A DNA stretch of 64,000 nt from Tubiluchus corallicola (taxonomy: Eukaryota > Priapulida > Priapulimorpha > Priapulimorphida > Tubiluchidae), in NCBI GenBank assembly GCA_030141605.1, contig JAQGDQ010000629.1, positions 1 to 64,000 on the forward strand. The letters run 5' to 3'. A program made the position numbers and the translations under genes. Position 1 is the first letter of the stretch; every line of letters begins with the position of its first letter. The notes beneath the pieces were generated by a model that was not told the origin of the DNA, did no database searches, and saw only the letters and a list, made by a program, of their open reading frames with translations. Of the stretch, positions 35,852 through 45,998 are shown piece after piece.

Positions 35852-37075
35852 ATTACTCATGAATTTTACTCACTGTTCAATTAACATGAAGAGACAATTG
35901 TTTAATGCTTACTGCACTACTTTTTATTGTATGTCCACTTGGAGACATTTTTGTTCTTACAATCATAGCATATAATGTATCAATACGGAAGCTGTTTAAC
36001 TTTTCATATGATACGAGCGCCTAGATATATTTCTACTAGACTTAATATTTGTTACTATTACTTATATTTGTAACCTATTACTTATTTTGATGTGATTCAC
36101 AGAAAATGTGCATACAGTTTATACGTCAGACTGAATAAGAGTGAAAATTTTATAAGCAAGAATATTTTAAACAGTGATGCAAACTTTACTTCTGTAATTA
36201 GATATCATTGGCGTAGTTTGTTATATCGTTAATTGTTATTTGTGTTATTGTTGTATTTCATGATTTCTTGTATTATTTGTATTAATTTGCGACGTGTGTA
36301 TGAACTTTGCGAAGTTTGAAATAAAATATTAAATCTAAAAATCTAAATCTAATCCTGCAAACACAAGTTAGTAAATATTTAAACTTTTTGTTTCTCAAGG
36401 ACATGTGGTGATTTTTGTCTGCAACTCTATGAAGTTGTTTTAAAGTTTTGATAATGTCAGCGTGTAATATAAAAAAATGGTTTGCGTAGAAAACGTGAAA
36501 GTCATAAGATGTTAGTTATTATTTCAGTTTTGTGTTTTGTTTATTTTAATCCATTTGCCATAATAAAATAATACATAAATATAATGAAAAGACAAAATAC
36601 CAAAATAAAAGAAACAAGCATGTGAATAATAAAATTAATTAATGGATCATTGGGGCTGTTCAAAAAGAAAACTTGTAAAGGTCATGCTCAATATGGCAAA
36701 TAGAAAGAAAAGCATAGGTGCAAGAATAAAAGGAATAAAAGCTTAATGGGAAGAAAAGGAGTATGAGAAGTGAAAGGATAGGAAAAATGTAATATGAAAA
36801 TGAAAGAAGAAAAAATGAAAATGTAAAAAGGAGTCAGATTATGTCCACCCACCTACAAAGTTTCTTTTACTTCTTCTTGTTATGGAGTATAGTCCATTTT
36901 TGTTCTTCTTCGAGTGTGATATGAAACATTACAGATTATAAATGTTTCATAATCCATAACAAATAGCTTGGGGCTTTTTTTGTATTTGTAAATACTACGT
37001 TCTGATTTTATATGATTAGGTTGATAGTTCCAAATTAATAGCCCAGTAATGGAAATGAAATGCTTACTAATTTAT
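35852..37075. other. Intergenic, nothing firm
   Basis: 3' flank of the tectonin gene. AATAAA near 36322 could be a polyadenylation signal or a retroposon tail. The remainder is AT-rich without recognisable content. Confidence 0.4.
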
Positions 37076-37077
37076 TA

Positions 37078-37565
37078 ACTAGCAAAGGCCCCGCAAAAAA
37101 TTTTGCGTAAAAAAAACACGTGTAATCAAAAATACGCGAACATCCTACACAGTCCTCACTTATAACGCAAAGCCAGCAGCAGCTTTTACTGAATTAAAGC
37201 TATAAGTTTATAAGCAGTGTATAATGGATGACGTCACAACAATGGTTTTGCGTCAGCAGTTTTCCAAGCGAAAATTGCCAAAAATAGAACATCTAATTAA
37301 CTCGTCAGTACTCCTCTTGGTGGACGTGTCCTAAAATATAGTTCATATCATCGTGTAGCCCTGGTTCTTCCTCTTTATAAAGAGATATATATCTCCGTCC
37401 GAGAGTCCCAAAAAATCGCCGCTAGAGCGTTTTTTCTGCATGCTGTTTGGTCAAAATTTCGAAAAATCGCGAGTTGGGTCTGGTAAAACGCCCGTTGCGG
37501 GACGCCGTTGCCCTCTCGCAAATTTTAAATATGCCTAAGACACCCAATGGGCTATTTCTAGCTTA
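37078..37565 (+). repeat. Unclassified about 490-bp dispersed repeat, copy B (uninterrupted)
   Basis: Starts CTAGCAAAGGCCCCGCAAAA and runs to about CCAATGGGCTATT. It is the reference copy for the split one at 24.8-26.5 kb and the internally deleted one at 41.45 kb. Confidence 0.88.
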
Positions 37566-37569
37566 TATG

Positions 37570-38440
37570 CAGATGATGGTGCAGGGCTAACTCACAAACT
37601 AATTCGAATTAAGTCAGTTAATGTGCTGCAACGTCATTTCATCTTATTCACAAATGTTTGGTTAATCCTCCCTTAAAGCAGTAAACAGGTAGTAAACACA
37701 GATTTGATAGATTTTTGTACAAAAAACCAGTAGCACACGTAATTTATGTAGAACTTCTTAATTATTATTATAAAAGATTATGGGTAGACAAAGAAGTGAT
37801 ATCTTTCATCGAATAGTATCTATCAATTTTATCGTTTAGGTTTATTATGCTGATCAGTAATTTTATAACAGTGTTACTTTCATTTTTTTCTGTTTCTACC
37901 GGCGATACATTATTAAGTTTTTCCTCTTTTTGCGATATTTATTCTGTGCAGGAAAATTGTTCTATTCGCTGTTTCTGTTTACAACTTATAAATTTTCATT
38001 TCTATGGCATTTCTGATTTTTAATGTTAGCCCAAATATTTAATTTTAACATGATTTAGCATTGTAACATTTAACTTGAATCAATGACTGCAGAAATTAAT
38101 ATTAGGTAGATAAAAATTATTCACACCTTTATAAATATGGTGGTATGTTTTTTTCCGCAAACTTGTCTTTACATTACAGATATTGTTTCAGTTGAGTCTG
38201 TGATCACGTATTTTTGCATAATAATATTCTTGATTATGGTCTCTTCGTCTATTTTCTTAATTAAGAATGTCCTGTTGGACCTATAACACTAAATAATATG
38301 CTTAATAAAACATTAAATACACCTATTACAAACTTATAACATACAAATTATTGCAAAATGCTGTGGTGTTTATACATACGGTGTGGTATGCTATGAAATA
38401 AGGTAGTTTGAAATTTATTTGTCAGACATTCTTACGTAGA
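37570..38440. other. Intergenic, nothing recognised
   Basis: AT-rich, no gene or repeat identified. Confidence 0.5.
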
Positions 38441-38446
38441 CCCAAA

Positions 38447-38960
38447 TAGATAGATAGATAGATACTTTATTTCTGAAAATCAAATTTCCAACATGAGAAT
38501 TACAAACTCGACCCATACCCGATGGTTTTATCAGCGGGCAGAGCTCGGGTAATGATTTCCAGATCATACTAACAATTTGACTCAACATAGGTGCACAAGG
38601 TTGTAAACTCTATGAAGCGAAAAAAACTATTTACTAAGCATTTGTACACATGTGATAAACAAATATTTTACCTACATGATAATCACAGTGATGCGGTTAT
38701 GTGTCCGCTAACAAAACTATGCTATTTAATTCAAAAATCTATGCATACAGTCGTAAATGAAATTTCCAATTGTCATTAATTCTCCATCAAATAAATTTGC
38801 AATATTACTATAATTTAACGCGTACAGTGATCTATAAAGTGCATTTTCATGGTACTCGCACAAAAAATGCTCTTCTGTCTGAATTTCTCCACAAAGACAT
38901 CACCAACTGTACTCTCTGTAGTTCTAGTAACAAATGTTAGACCAGTACTGTAGTACTAAT
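38447..38960 (-). mobile_element. 5'-truncated LINE, 3' end, minus strand
   Basis: On the minus strand, NYREYSW, stop, CLCGEIQTEEHFLCEYHENA, later ELMTIGNFIYDCMHRFLN and stop. The CxxCG...EEH...C knuckle followed by IGxFIxxCM is typical of the LINE ORF2 C-terminus. The 3' UTR ends in AATAAAGTATCTATCTATC, a tetranucleotide tail at 38450-38465. An in-frame stop shows decay. Confidence 0.75.
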
Positions 38961-39062
38961 TTTCGAATATTAAAATCTTAAATTTTGAAATAGAATTTAT
39001 TTCCCTGAAAATTTAGAATTCATTTGCCCTGCAAAGACAACTGCCTCCCCCGCCGCTTACGC

Positions 39063-40109
39063 CTATGTTCGTCCTTGTCTACGACAGATAACTGCTTTCA
39101 TTGCACGTCGAAACGTTCCTAATTTTCCCGAGTATACAAACACATTTACAAAAGAGTTGCACATGCCTAGCAGCAAAGTAAAATTCAAAAGTTGAGTTTT
39201 TACTGTTATAAAACACAATTTGTGAAACTCGCAAAGATAATGGAACGGAAACAGTACTAAAAAAGGGAACCAGAATGCTAAATATAGAATAACTGTCATT
39301 CCAAGCGCTTTTGCTATTTTCAACTTTTGTTTTAAATCGTCGCCTGGTGGCGCTCTACTGTGGTTTAAGTTATTCAAAGCAGAAATAGATTTTTGCTGCC
39401 TCACTGCGGCAAGTCCAATGTGAGAGTAAAAAAATACCAACAATGGAATAAAGGTTGCCCCAAATCCCGTGTTTGTGACAAAAATATACGTGCCAAAATA
39501 TCTGGAAAAATGTATACAAGATAATCCTGTGTAGTCGCTTATATAATACGTTATTGCACCTACTACTGTTATAACAATTGTAACAGCCCATGCCAAAACA
39601 ATAGCAACTTTGCCAGTTTTTTGTGTGACCCATCTAGGATAGTGTAACGGGTAAACAATGGCTATATATCTTTCGATCGTTACCGCCATGTACAGTATTA
39701 TGGAACCATAAATGTTAAACACCATTAGGCTAATGACGCATGTGCAGAAGATAATCTTGCATCGAACACCAGCTAGAAATCCCACGAACAGAAGGACCAA
39801 TCCTAGGCCGGTTGATGAATCTGCGACACCCAGATTTGCAATTAAATAGAAAGGCACTTCGTGAAGTGAAGGCGTGTAGATGATTGTTATAAGTATTAAA
39901 AAGTTACCAGTTACAATGCCCGCACCGAGCAATAGATTAACAGAATTGGATATCAAATGAGCTAGGTCATGTTCTAAAACACTTTTGCAGTTCGTATGGA
40001 GCCCAGTGTCATCAAGAGAATATGAAAAATTTGATTTATTGTGCAGCTCTACGCTTATTGAGGAGTTCTTCCATTCTGCAAGTTCCAAGACGTCATCTAG
40101 TTCATCCAT
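39063..40109 (-). CDS. Rhodopsin-family G-protein-coupled receptor, intronless, orphan
   Basis: 348 residues, intact, ATG at 40109. Acidic N-terminus with sequons (NSS, NKS, NFS). Motifs: GN in TM1 (Asn69), NLGVAD in TM2 (Asp97), ERY at 146-148 followed by IVYPLHY, Cys198 in loop 2, FWFP at 279-282 in TM6, and N-SFVNVFVY at 318-326 in TM7 where the Pro of NPxxY is Val. It keeps the G-protein-coupling signature and most activation switches. It is not closely similar to the GPCR at 28 kb. The ligand is unknown. Confidence 0.9.
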   Translation of the reverse strand: MDELDDVLELAEWKNSSISVELHNKSNFSYSLDDTGLHTNCKSVLEHDLAHLISNSVNLLLGAGIVTGNFLILITIIYTPSLHEVPFYLIANLGVADSSTGLGLVLLFVGFLAGVRCKIIFCTCVISLMVFNIYGSIILYMAVTIERYIAIVYPLHYPRWVTQKTGKVAIVLAWAVTIVITVVGAITYYISDYTGLSCIHFSRYFGTYIFVTNTGFGATFIPLLVFFYSHIGLAAVRQQKSISALNNLNHSRAPPGDDLKQKLKIAKALGMTVILYLAFWFPFLVLFPFHYLCEFHKLCFITVKTQLLNFTLLLGMCNSFVNVFVYSGKLGTFRRAMKAVICRRQGRT

Positions 40110-40192
40110 TTTTCACGACGTCTTGTCAGTCCTGGTTTATTTCCATTTTAATCTGAAAATAATTTATTTCATAACTTATTATACAGTTGCTT

Positions 40193-40242
40193 GAGAGAAG
40201 GAGAGAGGGTGAGATAGTGAGAAAGAGAGAGAGAGAGAGTGA
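40193..40242. repeat. (GA)n-rich tract
   Basis: GAGAGAAGGAGAGAGG with longer GA runs, about 45 bp. Confidence 0.9.
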
Positions 40243-40436
40243 TTATTTGAAAATTATTACTTAACTGGTGGACTTTATTAGTTTTCGTAAGTGTGTCATG
40301 GATTACTGTAAGCACACTGCATAAATTAATCCAAAGTTGTGGCAGCTTTCCTAGTCTGCATACTAAAATATCACGAAATAAGCTATCAATTATTTCGCAA
40401 AAACTTGTTAGACTTGTGACAGAGATTGACAGTGAG

Positions 40437-40530
40437 CTACTGACGTCAGTACAATAATTGACGTCATTGGAGGAAGAATGGGCGTTCAAAGCGGGCGCAC
40501 TCAAGCGTGAAATGATCGCTTTAAAGTGAT
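40437..40530 (-). repeat. Dispersed segment with two TGACGTCA motifs, copy 2 (inverted)
   Basis: Reverse complement of 10183-10275, ending in GATCGCTTTAAAG. A (GA)n tract begins about 100 bp further on. Confidence 0.8.
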
Positions 40531-40626
40531 TTTACTAACTGCACAAGGCGCTTATTGCTCTTCTATTGCTGCAGTTCTTTTAATAGTTGTGGTTTAATTT
40601 CTGGTTTAATCAGTATGCATTTGCTT

Positions 40627-40627
<1 letters not shown>

Positions 40628-40704
<77 letters not shown>
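40628..40704. repeat. (GA)n microsatellite
   Basis: About 74 bp of perfect GA. Confidence 0.98.
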
Positions 40705-40707
<3 letters not shown>

Positions 40708-41450
40708 TAGATTGAGTGAGAGGGTGATTTTTCTCGAATGACTGTACTCAGCGCCTGTTACACAAAAAAGAACTTTAGGTATTCTTTATGGGAAAATAGG
40801 TTTCAATGTAATCTAAGGCTAAATAAGAAATATAATTATTTAATCCATTAAAATAGCTTGCAAATATTTAAAATATTTAATATAATTAATAAATAAAATA
40901 AAAATAAATTTTAAAAATTCAGAGTAAAATTAATTAACATAATTAAGAAATAGAATTATTTTGATGTAATATATATATTTTTATAACTTACGTTTGTGTC
41001 GCTCAGAAAAAGTTGCTTTATCTTTTACAAACATTTTTGCTAGAATTTTTTTTCAAATTCAGGAAAATATGATTTTAACAGATCAGTTGTTGAGACTGAC
41101 AGTGTTCCGAATTCTCAACACTTGGAAATCGCGAGCTACAATCTTTATAAACTTCGCGTGCGCAGCAACACGAGACCTAAAATGCCTCTGTTCACAGGCT
41201 AACTTTCCTTATTCTGTTTAAGGCGTAAGACCGATTGCTAAGCAAATGTCATTTTGCCGATGAATAGATTGACTGTTTGATGCAGGTAAATGGAAGCCAA
41301 ACATTGCTTAACGTTTGCTTTGATTGCGTTTTCACTGAAAGGTGACTGAATAAAATGGCGCCGACCAACATGGCACAAAAGCGGCAATGTGCATCGGTTT
41401 TTACGAATTTTGAAACGTGACTAATAACAATAGAGGGCGTAATAATACAT
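40705..41450. other. Intergenic, nothing recognised
   Basis: AT-rich, no gene seen. Confidence 0.4.
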
Positions 41451-41454
41451 ACTA

Positions 41455-41632
41455 GCGAAGGCCCCGCAAAAAAATTTGTGTATAAATCCACTTATAATCA
41501 AAAATGCGCGAACATTTTACCTAGTGTTTGTTGTTTATCTAACGCAACGGTGGACGTGTCCTAAAATATAGCTCATCGTGTAGCCCTGTTCTTCCTCTTT
41601 CTAAAGAGCTATGTATCTCCTTCCGAGAGTTT
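41455..41632 (+). repeat. Unclassified dispersed repeat, copy C (internally deleted)
   Basis: Starts CTAGCGAAGGCCCCGCAAAA. About 150 bp of the middle of copy B is missing. Resumes at GGTGGACGTGTCCTAAAATA and ends near TCCGAGAGTT. Confidence 0.85.
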
Positions 41633-42018
41633 GACGATTTTTAAACAAAAGTCTGTTCACATGTTATGGAGCTACTGGTTGTGTATTAAAGCTCCTTTCA
41701 CATTCGTTTTACGATTATATATTTTTTCATGAAATGTGAGAAAATTCAGATTGCACGTAACACGACCACTAGTTTTTAAAGTTTAATCGAGCAACGTACC
41801 TTTCTATGACTTTAAAAAAATTAGAAAATTTGTTAATAAATTTTGTTTTATTTTTGTGAAATTTTATTAACACTAAGTGTCTAGGATTGCTGACATTACG
41901 ACAGGGTGCAACTTATACTCCATATACAAATTATAATTCCTTTTATAGGGATTTGTCACTTTTGTATATTAGTTTCACGTCTTCCATAAATTCTTAAAGC
42001 TGATCATAAGTTGACTAA
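41633..42018. other. Intergenic, nothing recognised
   Basis: AT-rich stretch before a sharp rise in GC at about 42030. Confidence 0.5.
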
Positions 42019-42019
42019 G

Positions 42020-42390
42020 TTAACTAAACGCCTTTAGTTCTGCCTTTTGTAGAATGTTCCCCAAGAGAGTCCGATCCTTCAACGTGTCCAGGGCGCACGC
42101 CTGGGCAAGGTGTATGGAGATCCTGAGTTGCCCAAACCGCAGGAAGCCCCTCTCTTCCTCGCTGGTGTAGTCCAAAGGAAAGCGGAGCGATACGTCTGGC
42201 ACCAGGTTGCCTGCAGGAGCTGCCGGAGTCAGTGAGCATGCTGCACTGGTCCACCTTCAGGGCTCCACTCCTGATCTGGAAAGTTTACTCCTCTACACAT
42301 GGCCGTTGGGTCACTTGACCTCCTCCGCCCTCTAGCCGTTGGCTGCTTGTGCAGCTCCTCCGCCTAGTGTGGAGATATAGTGTGGGCATC
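42020..42390 (-). other. GC-rich block with an open minus-strand frame, origin unknown
   Basis: Base composition changes abruptly from AT-rich to GC-rich. The minus strand carries an open frame of about 80 codons ending TAA at 42020. It includes PDVSLRFPLDYTSEEERGF, LRFGQLRISIHLAQACALD and KDRTLLGNILQKAELKAFS. Codon use looks like real coding sequence and the frame was open upstream until a TGA near 42260. I do not recognise the family. It abuts a 5S rRNA-like sequence, so block and 5S may have arrived together, as a transposable element fragment, retrocopy or contaminating assembly piece. Confidence 0.45.
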
Positions 42391-42396
42391 CCGCAA

Positions 42397-42514
42397 GCCT
42401 ACAGCACCTGGTGTTGCTAGGCGGTCACCAATCCAGACGCTAACCAGGCTCTACGCTGCTTAACTTCGGTTATCAGACAAGAACCGGTGTTTTCAACGTG
42501 ATTTGGCCGTAGTC
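42397..42514 (-). rRNA. 5S rRNA-like sequence, probably a pseudogene
   Basis: The minus strand reads CTACGGCC, CACGTTGAAAACACCGGTTC, CGAAGTTAAGCAGCGTAGAG, CCTGGTTAG, GGTGACCGCC, CCAGGTGCTGTAGGC, in the order and spacing of 5S rRNA and at 118 bp close to full length. The internal A box (AAGTTAAGCAGCG) is intact. Box C is altered (CTGGATTGGTGACCGCCTAG instead of TTGGATGGGTGACCGCCTGG), and no T-run terminator follows. That suggests a pseudogene or a 5S-derived part of a mobile element. Confidence 0.8.
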
Positions 42515-42770
42515 ATGCGTGATTTAGTTATGCCTATAGGATTCTTATTCTAGGATAGCATATAGTCCGATTCGTTTGATATCTGATCAATTTTTTTAGA
42601 TTTTTGTGGTATCAGTACTTTCATAAATTACCTGGCAACTAACGATAGCGTTAATTAATTATTACTGTGCTTGCCAGAAGTTTTATGAACCTTTACGCTT
42701 CATTTTCCCAATTATCACCCATTGCGCGGGTAACAAGTAGAAGAAAAGAGGCACTGAAAAATTGTGGAGC

Positions 42771-42848
42771 TAGTCGGGATTTGAACCCGAGACCTGGGAT
42801 TAGTACTTCCATGCTCTAGCACCAGCCCAGCACGATACAGTAGCCCTA
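42771..42848 (-). tRNA. tRNA-like sequence (decayed tRNA or SINE head)
   Basis: On the minus strand CGGGTTCAAATCCCG forms a perfect T arm with B box, preceded by GCTAGAGCATGG and followed by CTAGCTCC. The anticodon arm is imperfect (TGGAA against TCCCA) and the 5' acceptor strand (GGGCTAC) does not pair well, so a working tRNA is unlikely. Confidence 0.5.
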
Positions 42849-42849
42849 A

Positions 42850-43455
42850 GAGTTTTTTAGATTTTTATCGAATATTTATACATTTTGCTTTCGTTAAGTA
42901 CTCGCGGTGTACTTTGTATGGCAAGTATATGCAAATAGAATCTCTCCACCACTTTAAAAAGAAATTAAAAGAATATCAATATAACAGGTTTCAACTTCCA
43001 CATTGTGCATCTGATACTAATTACACAGACGCAACTTTCATCTACCCCCGCCCCTGACTCCATATAACGATTAAAAATGAAATTTTTTAAAAAAAAATTA
43101 TGTAATGTAACACGTGTTATGTTAGTTCGTTAATGTCAAATGTATAAATAGTGTAAATGTAATGAGTGAAATTTATGTAATGTAAAGCATGTTTCTGTTA
43201 ATTGTGTCATGTCAAATGTATATATAGTGTAAAACATGTCATGTAAAATTTTTAATGTACTTTGGTAAAATTGTTTTGTAAAAATATTTTAATATGGTGT
43301 TTGTAAATATGTTCATTTATTGTAGGTTTGCACTTTAGTTTTTGTTTTAGTATGCACTGGACGCATTTGTCTTGAACAGTGTTGTTATTTCAACATAACG
43401 CTGAGGCTTACTCAATTTTATTATAATGAGCGAACCATTTTTATGAAAAATAAAG
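42850..43455. other. Intergenic, nothing recognised
   Basis: AT-rich. AATAAA near 43450 directly before (AT)n could be a retroposon tail. Confidence 0.4.
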
Positions 43456-43457
43456 AA

Positions 43458-43460
<3 letters not shown>

Positions 43461-43501
<41 letters not shown>

Positions 43502-43505
43502 TAAG

Positions 43506-43557
<52 letters not shown>
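43461..43557. repeat. (AT)n microsatellite, two tracts
   Basis: Two (AT)n runs separated by TTAATAAGTAA. Confidence 0.98.
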
Positions 43558-43559
<2 letters not shown>

Positions 43560-43830
43560 TATTGCCGATCGTTCCTGCTTATGGTGTGTTGAACAAAAGG
43601 TTGCCAGTTTGCTGTGATCTTTTACATATCAGCTGGTGCAGAAAACTTTATTTGACACACTTGGTACCTAAACGCCTAAATGGTATCGGTAGTACTTGGT
43701 TCGCAAATCTGCGCGTGACGGTCTTCGTGCATGCAATAGAAAGCATAGTGTATCATCAAGTATATGTTGCGAACGTTGTCACGTGTAGTTTCCAAAAGTA
43801 TTACTTCAACTGAAGCGCAAAAGCCCACGA

Positions 43831-44145
43831 ATGTTCACGAAATTAATTTTTGTTCTATTAACTATATTTGCCGCTAACAGAGAGCAGCACGATGACGAAA
43901 GCACGTGCAAGAACGTGAGGTATCTTATAAGCCTGCAGCGTTGTAGACGATTTTCGTTAACAAAGTATCTTATTAATTTTACTGCACGAAGTGTGAGGTT
44001 CTGTGAGGACGGAACAATCTGCAGAAGGTTGTACAGTGAAGCACTTAGAAAAACGAGTTACAAGCATTATTGGGCAAAGAAGTTTCGCCAGGTATCCAGA
44101 TTTGCTAAAATTAGGAACCTAGTCCAGTACTTCAACAATAGTTAA
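43831..44145 (+). CDS. Possible small secreted cysteine-containing protein
   Basis: A 104-residue intronless frame with ATG at 43831. It starts MFTKLIFVLLTIFAANREQ, a plausible signal peptide cleaved near residue 18. The mature part is basic with four cysteines (TCKN, QRCRR, RFCED, TICRR), enough for two disulfides, and ends FRQVSRFAKIRNLVQYFNNS. No family is recognised. Composition resembles secreted peptides, but no homologous copy or splice evidence supports it, so chance is not excluded. Confidence 0.4.
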   Translation: MFTKLIFVLLTIFAANREQHDDESTCKNVRYLISLQRCRRFSLTKYLINFTARSVRFCEDGTICRRLYSEALRKTSYKHYWAKKFRQVSRFAKIRNLVQYFNNS

Positions 44146-44404
44146 AGTACAAAAACACGTACTTAGGCGTCTTATTTTATTCATACTCCTTTTCGAGTTT
44201 GGAGTGCGTCCTTGGTTTCCTGATTTTTTTAAAATATAGCAGTTTTATAATATTGTACCTCTCTAAGCAGTCATACAGCATTAATTTTTTGATGCAGTGC
44301 CATATTCCATCTCAAAATTTTTGTAGCAGACAAAAAATAAATTATGATGGTAAGTTCAAAGACAAGTTTGTACAAGTGGAAGAAATATGTCATTGATTTT
44401 TTTA

Positions 44405-44465
44405 TACAGTCAACCTTGGGTATAAGGTACTCACTTATAAGGCACATTCGCTTATAAGGGACCAC
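44405..44465. other. Single transposon-like end with CTTATAAGG repeats
   Basis: CAGTCAACCTTGGGTATAAG after TA, followed by two more CTTATAAGG-type motifs. This resembles pogo/Tigger-type ends (TA then CAGT). No matching opposite end was found nearby. Confidence 0.35.
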
Positions 44466-44639
44466 AAACATTGCAATATGAGTGAAAAACCTAGAATTTT
44501 ACATTTACAGGTTTGTGCAGCATTGGAATTTTTTTCATCACAAAAAACTTTCACTCACGAAGTTTTTTATTTTAGGAATGAAATCTTGAGCATACACTAA
44601 ACTGATAAAACAATTTTATTAATTCACCTCTACAGGTTT

Positions 44640-45010
44640 TTTAATTTGATTGATTTGATTGATTGATTTATCGTTCATTCCAAACTTAAAGTTCACATTC
44701 AGAATACAGTTACAACAATAAATAACCATTCAAGAACACACACAGAAACTCATATAAACACATTTGTAATGACAAATTAATATTCTAGCAGCCAAAGTTG
44801 CTTAGTTGAGTAGCCTCAAGAGTTTAGGTTTGGCAAATTAATATTCTAAAGGCTAAAATTGTTTACTGAGTATTGTTATAAGAGCAGGTATTCTATTGGT
44901 GCTGAATTAACATGAAAAAGAACAACATAATAATTCAAACAAATAAATTCAATTCTCGCACAGCCTGTCCACGTACACAGTGAGTTGGTCGAGGGTGGTG
45001 TGCTGTCCTT
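44640..45010 (-). mobile_element. Probable LINE 3' UTR with (ATCA)n tail, minus strand
   Basis: On the minus strand the sequence ends GGAATGAACGATAAATCAAT followed by short TCAA/ATCA repeats, a common end of invertebrate LINEs. No ORF part remains. Confidence 0.4.
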
Positions 45011-45998
45011 TATTCTGTCTATGTAGCATCTCTTTATTTCTCATCAACTATGCCACGTCATATAGGATCTTCATTATTTTTTTATTTTATTTTTTACAAC
45101 TTTATTCTTTCTTCTTTTTTAATAAAAAAAGCCGTGTCTCCAGAAATGACAAAATGTTCAAATTATTGTTTAACGATGTTTCAAATTATTATAACATTAA
45201 TAAAGCCAATATGACTGTGAGCTATAGTGATGTTACAACGTAAGACATGTAATAATCATTACGGCTTGTTAGGTTTTGTCTATCAACTTTAAAAAATTGA
45301 TTCTTCTAATTTTTTAATCCATAGGTCATTTCCAAACATCGCGTATTCAATTTATTAGACTAAATAATGAAAACGTAATTCCATAATTCATTTCTATTTG
45401 TGGAGAAGTTTCTGAAACTTACCGAATTTTGAGAATACAATAACTTCTCATTCATCTTAATGTTAACCTTGCTATTGGTTTTACTGCTTCATATTAGCCT
45501 GTATTATTCTGGTTTTGCACAGCTGTTAAGTACCATAGTATAAAATAAAATTCTGACATTGCACTTGGTGATTTCCTTGCTAGCAGTCCTCTTAACCACT
45601 TGTTTATTAATATCTTGCAAATTGCTGCAATCTTGTGAAAATCATGATTTTTTCTCTTACTGTGTTTGTATTAAACTTGATAGTTTTGGTTGTAATAGTG
45701 AATAAATTTGTTGTTATTATTGTGGTGGCCACATTTTGCATGATTGTTGAGTTGTTTGGTAATGAATATTTTTTATGTTCATGATTAAGTACTGCAGAAC
45801 AGAAAGACAGACAAATGCAATTATAATCAAAACTAAAATTAAATTAAAATTAAAACGAAATTAAAGTTTTCGATACCATCCATCGTATAAAAAATGCAAA
45901 ATCTGTGGGCAAAATACTTGACTTGATTAACTGCTAATAATGTCATTGTTATTTGAATAAAGTGAACAAAGGCAAAAAATAACAAAAAAATATCAAAT
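45011..45998. other. Intergenic / 3' flank, nothing firm
   Basis: AT-rich 3' flank of the membrane-protein gene. A minus-strand AATAAA lies near 45602-45607, about 390 bp after the stop. Confidence 0.4.
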
